Positions 1 to 6,940 of a stretch of 15,732 bases of DNA are shown here, in pieces. A program made the translations under genes and the position numbers. The notes below the pieces were generated by a model, which ran no database searches, had not been told where the DNA came from, and saw only the letters and a list, made by a program, of their open reading frames with translations. Source of the stretch: Planctomycetaceae bacterium (GTDB lineage Bacteria; Planctomycetota; Phycisphaerae; Phycisphaerales; SM1A02); NCBI GenBank assembly GCA_002685335.1, contig NYWY01000012.1:1-15732 (forward strand), written 5' to 3'. The first letter of the stretch is position 1; each line of letters begins with the position of its first letter.

Positions 1-1235
1 AGCACCGCGCTCGACTTGGCGGTCGACTGCGCCAGCACCCGATGATCGGTCAGCATCTTGATCGCCACCGCCTGGGCCACGATGGTTGGCGTGCGTCTGG
101 CGAATCCCGGGAGATCGAAGGCCATCGCCGCAGGATCAAGCTCGACTCCGAGCATCAGGCCGCGACCGCGGATCTCCTTGAGTCCGGGCTCGGTCTTCGC
201 CAACGCCCGCAGACCCTCGATGATCCGATCACCCTGGGTCGCGGACCGTTCGGTCAGCCCCTCCTGCTCGAGGATCTCCAGCACCGCGAGTCCCGCGGTC
301 ATCGCCAGCGGGTTCTCCCGGAACGTGGACGAATGGACCACCGAACGTTCGATCGAATCGAAGACGGCGTCGAAGACCGACGCCCGTCCGATGACCGCTC
401 CCACCGGAACCATCCCGCCACTCAAGGCCTTCGAGAGGCAGACCAGATCCGGAGTCACGCCATCGCGGTCCGCCGCGAGGCGGGAGCCGGTCCGCCCCAG
501 CCCGGTCTGGACTTCGTCCGCGACCAGCAGGGTGCCGGTGCTTCGGCAGATCTCCGCCACTTCGGCGAGGAGTCCCGGTGGATGCTCGATCACCCCCTTG
601 CCTTGGATCGGCTCGAAGAAGAACGCCGCGGTCCGTCCACGTCCCAGCGACTCCCGGAGACGATCGAGGTCACCGAAGGGGATCTCTTCGCACCCGGGGA
701 CCAGCGGCTCGAACCCTTTGCGCAACCAGGCGGCGCCGTTCAGCGACAGCGCACCGAGGGTGAGTCCGTGGAACGCGTTGGACCAATGGGCGAAGCCTGC
801 GCGACCGGTGGCTCCGCGGGCGATCTTCATCGCCGCCTCCACCGCTTCGGTCCCGCTGTTGACGAAGAAGACCCGGTCGTCCCGGCGATCCACGAATCGC
901 TTCAAGCGATCCGCCAGCGCGATCGCAAGAGGTGGGATCTCGAACTGGACCAGCGACGGTGGTGCGAGACGGAGCGCCTGCTCCAGGGCGTCGCGGAGCA
1001 CGGGATGATCACGGCCGACTGAAAGACAGGCGTAGCCGCCGATCGCGTCGAGGTATCGATCACCTCGCTCGTCCACCAGATGAGCGCCATCCCCGGCGAC
1101 GAATCGGTGCTCGAAGCCGGTGATGCGAAGAAGATCGAGAAATCGCGGATTCAGCTGCGCGGCATCCGACGAGGACGTGCGGCCGCCATACGCATCGAGA
1201 ACCGACTGCAGATCGAATCCGGACGACAGGTTCAT
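1..1235 (-). CDS. class III PLP-dependent aminotransferase (C-terminus cut by window edge)
   Basis: The 411 visible codons show a fold type I, class III aminotransferase of the acetylornithine/ornithine/diamine aminotransferase kind. It would move an amino group between an amine donor and a 2-oxo acid in the cytoplasm. Visible marks are NSGTEAVEAAMKIAR (about 126-140) for cofactor phosphate binding, the PLP-pyridine Asp240 in VADEVQTGLGRTGS, and the Schiff-base Lys269 in CLSKALSGG. The reading frame is open to base 1, so the stop lies outside. The ATG at 1235 overlaps the stop of the upstream secreted-protein gene as ATGA, and a GGAG lies 3 nt before it. The substrate cannot be read from the sequence. 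Nothing ties it directly to the pigment operon; it is separated from it by the plus-strand glycosyltransferase. Confidence 0.9.
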   Translation of the reverse strand, partial: MNLSSGFDLQSVLDAYGGRTSSSDAAQLNPRFLDLLRITGFEHRFVAGDGAHLVDERGDRYLDAIGGYACLSVGRDHPVLRDALEQALRLAPPSLVQFEIPPLAIALADRLKRFVDRRDDRVFFVNSGTEAVEAAMKIARGATGRAGFAHWSNAFHGLTLGALSLNGAAWLRKGFEPLVPGCEEIPFGDLDRLRESLGRGRTAAFFFEPIQGKGVIEHPPGLLAEVAEICRSTGTLLVADEVQTGLGRTGSRLAADRDGVTPDLVCLSKALSGGMVPVGAVIGRASVFDAVFDSIERSVVHSSTFRENPLAMTAGLAVLEILEQEGLTERSATQGDRIIEGLRALAKTEPGLKEIRGRGLMLGVELDPAAMAFDLPGFARRTPTIVAQAVAIKMLTDHRVLAQSTAKSSAV

Positions 1236-2038
1236 TCGCTCCGCTGGACCTCACGCAACACGCCCGCGTGATCCGTGTCGTCGTTGAAGAAGAGAAAGGC
1301 CGAGATGTCACGATCATCCGTGAACGCGACCGGACCGACTCCCGCGGCGACGAACATGAGACGAGTGCCATCGACCGAAGCCGGGCCCACGCTGCCCTGA
1401 TAGGAAACGGAGATGAGTCTGGCGGAGTATTCACCCGACGGGACCTTCACTCGGAATCCGCCGAGATCCTCCCAGGTGCATTGCGCGTTCCCGGAATACT
1501 CCACGTCCGACGGCGAGCCGAGATCACAGACCGAGATCTTGATCGCGTTCGTCGCCTTGCTCGCACCCGCCTCCCGGATCACCGGTTCGGCGGGGTCGAG
1601 TCGGATGAGCATGCCGTTGGGGTGGTTCACGGTGATGGTCGACTCGATCGCCCCATCGCTGGTCAACCGGAGGTATCGCGTGGATCCGTTCTCCTGGACG
1701 ATCGTCCAACCGCGGGCCTTCGAGTTCTTCCCAACGCCCGGAGTCCGTGTCGCGGGGGCGATCGTCCACCGCGTCGACTTCCCCGCGTTCTTCGGTCGAT
1801 CGAACACGAATGCCGCCTGGGACAGTGGCAGCCAGTCTTCGGGCTTCGACAGTGCGGCGACGGTCTCATCCCGCTTCAGGACGACTCCGGGAAGCTTCGA
1901 CTTCACCTGGGAAGCGACCTTGTCGGGAAGACCTTCGAGGGGATCGTCCTCGATGGCTCCCGCCGCGGTGAGCGACGTGCCCATCATGAAGATCAAGGCG
2001 AAGATCGCGAGTGGAAGCAGACGGGGATTGAAAGACAT
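1232..2038 (-). CDS. secreted protein of unknown function
   Basis: A 268-residue protein that I do not recognise. Residues 1-28 form a Sec signal peptide: Arg6, then a hydrophobic stretch LLPLAIFALIFMM, then an AAGA cleavage site. The mature part looks beta-rich, with two cysteines (171 and 187) that could form a disulfide. Near the C-terminus a segment reading KVPSGEYSARL, then FVAAGVGPV, has the look of periplasmic beta-sandwich or LolA/DUF3108-like proteins, but I cannot assign a family. The ATG at 2038 is preferred because it puts the signal peptide at the N-terminus. The frame stays open upstream to 2788, but that extension is antisense to the glycosyltransferase and has no coding character. 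No clear ribosome binding site is visible. It overlaps the aminotransferase start by 4 nt (ATGA), so the two are probably co-transcribed. Confidence 0.75.
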   Translation of the reverse strand: MSFNPRLLPLAIFALIFMMGTSLTAAGAIEDDPLEGLPDKVASQVKSKLPGVVLKRDETVAALSKPEDWLPLSQAAFVFDRPKNAGKSTRWTIAPATRTPGVGKNSKARGWTIVQENGSTRYLRLTSDGAIESTITVNHPNGMLIRLDPAEPVIREAGASKATNAIKISVCDLGSPSDVEYSGNAQCTWEDLGGFRVKVPSGEYSARLISVSYQGSVGPASVDGTRLMFVAAGVGPVAFTDDRDISAFLFFNDDTDHAGVLREVQRSE

Positions 2039-2044
2039 GCGAAC

Positions 2045-3175
2045 ATGGTACCCCGAGAGACCAATCACCCAGTGAGCATTCCACCCTTGCCATCCTCCGA
2101 CTTCGACCCTGATGATTCGTCGATCGTGATCCTCGTTCCCGTCTACGAAAACGCCGGGACCGTCGAGGAAATCGTGCGTTCCTGCGCGGAAACCGGGCTT
2201 CCCGTCATCGTGATCGACGACGGCGGCGCCGACGGTTCGAAGGAGATCGCCCTTGGGCTGGTCGAAGGCGGGATCGCGGACGCGGTGATCCACTGCCCCG
2301 CCAACCTGGGCAAGGCCGGAGCGCTCCAACTGGGTTTCAAGGCGGCGGTCGAACGAGGATTCCGAACCGCGATCACCGTGGACGCCGACGGCCAGCACGA
2401 TCCCGATTCCATCCGTCCTCTGGTCGATCTGGTTCGTGCCGACTCCTCCGCGCTGGTGGTGGGCTGCCGCTGGCCGCTGCATTCGGACCAGCCGCGACGA
2501 AACCTGATCGGTCGCACCTTCTCCAACGTCGCGATCCGAGCCCACGCGGGCGTCGCGGTGGGCGATGCGCCGTGCGGATTCCGGGCCTGGCCGCTCGAGT
2601 CCACGGTCGCCATCCCGGGCCGCAGCGGCCGGTACGCCTGGGAGCAGGAGATGATCACCCGACTCGCCTGGCGTGGAGTGCCGATCGGATCGATCGACAT
2701 CCCCGCGATCTACCATCCGCGGGAGACCCGGGTCAGTCATTATCGATTCCGCCGGGACTGGCCCGAGGGAATCGCGATCTACCTCCACCTGCTCCTGGTG
2801 GCCTTGATCCCGAATGTCCCGACGGGTGGCCGCCCGACCATCCGACGCTTCTCACGCTTGCTCTCCCCCGGCCCGCTTCGAGGACGCCGACCGGAGATCG
2901 CAACCAACCGCTGGTTCACCCTCACGGCCCTCGCCGTGGCAATCGTGGCCGGCCTGTTCCTGCCCGCGTCACCCTGGACTCTGGGAATCATGGTCTGGAT
3001 CGGATGGCGATGGCATCTCGGACTGGCGGCGATCGTGCTCGCCGGCCTGCCTTCGGTGCTCACGCTTCCCGCCCTCGCCGGAAGCCCCTCCTGGCTGATC
3101 ACGATCGCCGTCGCCTGGTTGGTCGGCGGTCTGATTCGCAACCCGGTGGCGGTGGTCGATCCCGCCGCCAGATGA
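2045..3175 (+). CDS. family 2 glycosyltransferase with C-terminal membrane helices
   Basis: A 376-residue GT-A fold glycosyltransferase. The domain starts at about residue 26 (SIVILVPVYENAGTV), followed by VIVIDDGGADGS (54-65), NLGKAGALQLGFKAA (87-101) and the metal/nucleotide-sugar motif DADGQHD (113-119). CGFRAWPLES (177-186) and the acidic EQEMITRLAWRGV (200-212) follow. Residues 241-257 are hydrophobic, and roughly 290-365 hold about three membrane segments, so the enzyme sits in the inner membrane. From memory, the order VPVY, DADGQHD, CGFR, EMLTRL-WRGV, YP-SH-R closely resembles the GT2 proteins encoded in aryl polyene clusters. That suggests it glycosylates the pigment or its lipid anchor, though it is on the opposite strand. 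The alternative start GTG at 2072 (367 aa) has GAGAGA 11 nt upstream and is also possible. Its stop is 2 bp from the ligase stop. Confidence 0.87.
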   Translation: MVPRETNHPVSIPPLPSSDFDPDDSSIVILVPVYENAGTVEEIVRSCAETGLPVIVIDDGGADGSKEIALGLVEGGIADAVIHCPANLGKAGALQLGFKAAVERGFRTAITVDADGQHDPDSIRPLVDLVRADSSALVVGCRWPLHSDQPRRNLIGRTFSNVAIRAHAGVAVGDAPCGFRAWPLESTVAIPGRSGRYAWEQEMITRLAWRGVPIGSIDIPAIYHPRETRVSHYRFRRDWPEGIAIYLHLLLVALIPNVPTGGRPTIRRFSRLLSPGPLRGRRPEIATNRWFTLTALAVAIVAGLFLPASPWTLGIMVWIGWRWHLGLAAIVLAGLPSVLTLPALAGSPSWLITIAVAWLVGGLIRNPVAVVDPAAR

Positions 3176-3177
3176 CG

Positions 3178-4626
3178 TCACACCGATTCGATCAGGCGAC
3201 CGCGAAGGAGCTTGCCGGTCGGGGTTCGAGGCAGGGCCTCCACCAGTTCGAAGACCCGCGGCCGCTGATGGAGTGACAACCGTGACCGGGATGTGGCGCG
3301 AAGACCTTCGATCACCTCCTCCGCCTCGACCCCGACCTCCGGGACCACCACCGCCCGAACCCGGGTGACGGTTTCACTCAACGCCATCGGAACCACCACG
3401 ATCTCCCGCACTCCGGGAACTTCCGAGAGCACCGCTTCCACTTCGGTCGGATTCACCTTGAGCCCGCCGACATCGAACTGGATCTTGGCCCGTCCGGTGA
3501 TCTCGACCCTTCCATCGGGGTGGACGCATCCAAGGTCACCGGTGCGAAAGTGATCCTCCAAACGCCGACCCGGGTCCACCCGTCCCCCGCGGGCTTCGAG
3601 GTATCCCGCGAACATCGCATCGCTTCGCACCAGCAGCTCCCCCGACCCGTGCCTGGAGACCACCGGCATCTCCCCGGCATCCTCGTCGACCTGCGAGGCG
3701 ACCCGCATCGAGACTCCGGATACCGGCCGCGCGTCCCCGCCGAGGTCGAAGGAGATCGTCCCGATCTCCGTGGCTCCGTAAAGATCCCCGGTCGGACAGT
3801 TCCACGCCGCGGCGAACGCATCCCGGACCCTCGGAGAGAGCGGACTCCCCGCGGAATAGGCCAGGCGCAACCGGCTGTCGAGTCGACCCACCCGGGTCGC
3901 GGCTTCCAGCGTCACCGGCACCCCGGGAAACACCGTGACTCCATCACGCAGGGCATCGGCGCCTCCGGCGAGATCGAACCCCGCCCGAAATCGCACCCTC
4001 GCTCCCGAGCGCATCGGGGCGAGAACTCCGTGTTCGATGCCGTAGGCATGCTCCATCGGAATCGTCGCCAGCACGTCGTCATCGTCGTCGAGACCGAGCA
4101 CTCCGACCAGAGTCTCCGAAACCCGGTCCAGACCGCCGGCGGTTCGAAGCGCGACCGCGGGACGGCCGGTGGTCCCGGAACTTCGAAGCAGAAGCGAACC
4201 ACGTCCTCCCCGATCGAGTCGTCCGACCCCGGCCTGCGAGCCGCCGCCTTCGATGATCCTTCGAGTCGGAACCGGGGCGTCCGCCCAGGCCCGCTCCGAA
4301 TCGGTCTCCAGGACCGCGTCGGCGCCGTGGGCCGAGGCCAGACGTTTCCGATCCTCGGTCGAAGTCTCGATCCCGATCGGAAGCAGACGGCGACCGGTCC
4401 CGAGAATCGCGATCAAGCCCGACCAGTAGGCACCGCCTCCCGGTCCGTGCAGGACCACCACGCCGTCTTCCGGAACCTCGGAATCGATGACCGCGGCCAT
4501 CGCGACCGCCGCTTCGAGAACGTCCGCACGGGTCGTTGCTTCACCGGAATCGATGTCGATGACCGCCGGTCGGTCCGGATCACGATCGACCGATGCGATG
4601 AAGTCGCGGATCAGGCCGTCTGCCAC
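3178..4626 (-). CDS. AMP-forming acyl/aryl ligase (hydroxybenzoate-activating type, inferred)
   Basis: A 482-residue member of the ANL adenylate-forming superfamily. It shows the P-loop RSSGTTGRPA (148-157), YGATEIGT (283-290), the hinge-preceding RTGDLG (361-366), the C-terminal domain segment FDVGGLKVNPTEVE (384-397) and the catalytic lysine in TPTGK (Lys472). In this context it would adenylate 3- or 4-hydroxybenzoate and load it onto the carrier protein at 9596-9883, the role of ApeH-type or XanA2-type ligases; the substrate is inferred. The GTG at 4626 is chosen because it gives the usual N-terminus and overlaps the halogenase end by only 16 nt. The frame is open to 4785, but that part lies inside the halogenase gene. 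It is the last gene of the 12-gene run and converges with the glycosyltransferase. No terminator fits in the 2-bp gap. Confidence 0.88.
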   Translation of the reverse strand: MADGLIRDFIASVDRDPDRPAVIDIDSGEATTRADVLEAAVAMAAVIDSEVPEDGVVVLHGPGGGAYWSGLIAILGTGRRLLPIGIETSTEDRKRLASAHGADAVLETDSERAWADAPVPTRRIIEGGGSQAGVGRLDRGGRGSLLLRSSGTTGRPAVALRTAGGLDRVSETLVGVLGLDDDDDVLATIPMEHAYGIEHGVLAPMRSGARVRFRAGFDLAGGADALRDGVTVFPGVPVTLEAATRVGRLDSRLRLAYSAGSPLSPRVRDAFAAAWNCPTGDLYGATEIGTISFDLGGDARPVSGVSMRVASQVDEDAGEMPVVSRHGSGELLVRSDAMFAGYLEARGGRVDPGRRLEDHFRTGDLGCVHPDGRVEITGRAKIQFDVGGLKVNPTEVEAVLSEVPGVREIVVVPMALSETVTRVRAVVVPEVGVEAEEVIEGLRATSRSRLSLHQRPRVFELVEALPRTPTGKLLRGRLIESV

Positions 4627-5981
4627 GACGGCCGCCCGCGATGCTTTCGATCGATTCCCCGCATCACGCCCGACTTGGCGGCGGGGAGTTCCGCCCCCCC
4701 CGACTGGAGGAGCGAGTGCGGACGGATCCAGTCGACGACCTGCCGGTGCCGATTCACTTCTCTCATGGTCCGCATCAGTTCCCATCGCCAGCGGACCTGG
4801 AAGGGAACACCTTCGAAGATCTCGCCCGCGAGCATGTTCACCACTGCCGCGTCAACGTCGAGCGGCCCCCGCCCGCTGACCAGGAGCTCGCGGAAGGAAT
4901 GATCGTAGAAGTTCGAGATGAGCGAGAGGAAGCAATGACGGAGACGCTTCACCCGTCGCCCGAAGGAGACGCTCGCCGCTTTCGCACCCTGACGACCCTC
5001 ATCGACCGCGACGATCTTCTTCGCGGCCTGCACGCCGCTGTCGATGCCCAGGCTCACTCCGGTCGACCAGACGGGGTCGATGAATGCAGCGGCGTCACCG
5101 ACCATGAACCAGCCGTCACCCGCGTAGGGGGCGCAGTTGTAGGAGAAGTCGCCGACCACCTGGTTCGAGGCGGGGCCTTCGGCGTCCCGCATGCGTTCCT
5201 TCACGATCGGACACTGCTCGATGCACCAGGCCAGTCGTTGCTTCGCGGGGACCGGGATTCGTCGGGCATGGCGTTCGTCGACCACGACTCCGACGCTGGT
5301 CGTCTTCTCGTCGATCGGGATCATCCAGAACCAGGCCTCCCGACACATCGCCAGGGTCGCGAATCCGAGGCGATCGCCACTCGGGCGCACGACCCCTTCG
5401 AAGTGTTCGAAGTAGGAGACGTTGCGGTACCCCTCGAGCAGCTTCCGCGTTCCGAAGTGCCGTCCGAGCACGCACGCCTGCCCGCTCGCATCGATCAGCC
5501 AATCCGCGCGGACATCTCCGGATTCCAGACGCAACCTCACATCGCCTCTGGCGAGGTGATCGATCGACTCGACCGAATCACCGAATCGATAGGTGGCTCC
5601 CGCCTCCATCGCGGTGTCGGCGAGCATCTGGTCGAAGATCGACCGTCGAATGTTGAAGGTTTCCTTGATCGTGTCACCGAGCATCCGCGCGAACGGAACG
5701 GCGACCGGTTCACGGCGTCCGTCACCGAAGGTGATCTCGAGCCCCCGCTTCCGCACGTGGGGAAGGGCACGAATCTTGTCCATCAGGCCGAGTCGTTCCA
5801 TCATCCGGTTGGTGTGCGGGAGCATCGACTCACCGATGCGGAATCGCGGAAACGTCTCCTTGTCGACAACCAGCACCCGCCGACCCGCTCGCGCCAACTC
5901 CAGAGCCGCGACGCTGCCCGAGGGCCCCGCGCCGATGATCACCACGTCGTATTCTTCCGCGGAATCAGGACGGGAGATCAT
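4611..5981 (-). CDS. flavin-dependent halogenase
   Basis: A 456-residue FAD enzyme. The Rossmann motif is GAGPSG (17-22). FPRFRIGESMLP (44-55) is typical of the halogenase branch. The halogenase signature WxWxIP is intact as WFWMIP (217-222), and the second motif, F-x-x-P-x-x-S-x-G, is intact in FIDPVWSTG (300-308) just after GDAAA. Lys78 in RKRG is a candidate for the halide-transferring lysine. Expected activity is FADH2-, O2- and halide-dependent chlorination or bromination of an electron-rich aryl group, here probably the phenolic head of the polyene, as in the bromination of xanthomonadin. The ATG at 5981 overlaps the chorismatase stop (ATGA) and has AAGGGA about 8 nt upstream. The frame extends to 6047 but inside the previous gene. 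A flavin reductase partner is not in the window. A geranylgeranyl-reductase-like oxidoreductase is less likely given both halogenase motifs. Confidence 0.88.
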   Translation of the reverse strand: MISRPDSAEEYDVVIIGAGPSGSVAALELARAGRRVLVVDKETFPRFRIGESMLPHTNRMMERLGLMDKIRALPHVRKRGLEITFGDGRREPVAVPFARMLGDTIKETFNIRRSIFDQMLADTAMEAGATYRFGDSVESIDHLARGDVRLRLESGDVRADWLIDASGQACVLGRHFGTRKLLEGYRNVSYFEHFEGVVRPSGDRLGFATLAMCREAWFWMIPIDEKTTSVGVVVDERHARRIPVPAKQRLAWCIEQCPIVKERMRDAEGPASNQVVGDFSYNCAPYAGDGWFMVGDAAAFIDPVWSTGVSLGIDSGVQAAKKIVAVDEGRQGAKAASVSFGRRVKRLRHCFLSLISNFYDHSFRELLVSGRGPLDVDAAVVNMLAGEIFEGVPFQVRWRWELMRTMREVNRHRQVVDWIRPHSLLQSGGAELPAAKSGVMRGIDRKHRGRPSWQTA

Positions 5982-6940
5982 GCGTGGCGTCCCTTCAAGG
6001 AACGGAATCCCGCGCATTCGATCTCGACCAGGAGCTCCGGTCGACACAGTCCCTGCTGCCGGACGATGACCCGTGGTCCCGGGCCGATGGCCGAAAGCAC
6101 CTGCGTCTCATGTCCGAGATCGGGAAGGTAGACCAGCCAGTCTTCGAGGTCTTCCGGCCGGGCGCCCGGCCAGGCCTCGTCGACCACCACGGCGAGATTC
6201 CGGAGCGTCTCGTTCAACTGTCGGTCGAACGAATCAAGGTGGGCCGAGTCCTCGCCCACCACGCTCGCGGTGCCGCTCACCAGCAATGCTTCACGTTCAC
6301 CCGCCTCGATGGTCGCTGCCCGGGCGAAGACCGGCGGAGGATTGCCGAATCGTTCGGAGTAGGCGTCGGGGAGCACCTGCCGGGGATTGTCGATGCAGCG
6401 AGGACTTCCCGGGCCGTGCAGGAGATGCACCACGAGATCCTCGCCGACGTGACCCACGCCGGATGCCGCGGGATAGGCGATGGGAGATCCCATCGAATCG
6501 GAGAAGCCGCGGTGACGGCCGGCGTTGAAGACCATGTAGCGGTCACGGTCGGTCTCGGCCTCCGTGTTTCCTCCCGCCGCGGGCTCGTTGATCCCGGGAA
6601 TGAAGTTCCAGGCCCGCAGGAGTTGGTCCTGGGTCAGGCCATCGAGAATCCGGTGATACGCATCCCGGGTCGCGGCTTCGAAGCACGCGGCGTCCATCGA
6701 TGCGGCGCCTTCGACCCGCACCAGCCGATGACCGAATCGCGGGTCGAGATCGGCGGAGTCCAGAAAGCACTCGACCCAGGCGGGGAGATCCGACCGGTCG
6801 CCGGCGGCGGCCCAGGGATGAGCGGCTCGGATCGGGACCCGACCCGGCGCACGACGCGTCCGCTGGTCGCGCGACCGCTCGCTGGTCGTGATCTTTTCCA
6901 TGGCTGTTCCGTCGGCGGAAGTCCTCATGGACTCGATCAT
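5978..6940 (-). CDS. chorismatase (FkbO/Hyg5/XanB2-like), hydroxybenzoate-forming (inferred)
   Basis: A 320-residue protein with the motifs I know from chorismatases, which have two YjgF-like halves and cleave chorismate to pyruvate plus a hydroxybenzoate or a dihydro-diol. Visible are LRAWNFIPGIN (108-118), RYMVFNAGR (134-142), NPRQVLPDAYSERFG (185-199), FARA (205-208), SGTAS (222-226), QLNE-N (241-248) and a C-terminal GLCRPELLVEIE (297-308). Cys299 followed by Glu306 has the same spacing as the Cys and catalytic Glu I recall for Hyg5. With the Gly in SGTAS, this favours a hydroxybenzoate-forming type over the FkbO diol-forming type; alignment is needed. It would supply the aryl starter for the ligase. 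The ATG at 6940 overlaps the KS-CLF stop (ATGA) without a clear ribosome site. ATGs at 6928 and 6901 are alternatives that lose no conserved part. Confidence 0.87.
   Translation of the reverse strand: MIESMRTSADGTAMEKITTSERSRDQRTRRAPGRVPIRAAHPWAAAGDRSDLPAWVECFLDSADLDPRFGHRLVRVEGAASMDAACFEAATRDAYHRILDGLTQDQLLRAWNFIPGINEPAAGGNTEAETDRDRYMVFNAGRHRGFSDSMGSPIAYPAASGVGHVGEDLVVHLLHGPGSPRCIDNPRQVLPDAYSERFGNPPPVFARAATIEAGEREALLVSGTASVVGEDSAHLDSFDRQLNETLRNLAVVVDEAWPGARPEDLEDWLVYLPDLGHETQVLSAIGPGPRVIVRQQGLCRPELLVEIECAGFRSLKGRHA

Noticed and set aside
2039..2788. N-terminal extension of the secreted protein to an ATG at 2788
   Set aside because: It is antisense to the conserved glycosyltransferase core and would hide a good signal peptide in the middle of the chain.
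3173..3180. TGACGTCA as a regulator-binding site
   Set aside because: It is formed by the two convergent stop codons; at the 3' ends of both genes a promoter role makes no sense.
5982..6047. Longer N-terminus for the halogenase
   Set aside because: The extra 22 residues lie inside the chorismatase gene, while the ATG at 5981 has an overlap and a ribosome site and places the Rossmann motif at the usual distance.
4641..6131. Long plus-strand open frame of about 496 codons opposite the halogenase and chorismatase
   Set aside because: It is rich in Arg, Asp, His and Pro without any motif, and is antisense to genes with intact catalytic motifs; GC-rich codon use on the minus strand explains it.
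5978..6940. RutC/RidA-type deaminase
   Set aside because: The YjgF-like fold is shared, but the length of 320 residues and the NPRQV, FARA and SGTAS motifs fit chorismatase.
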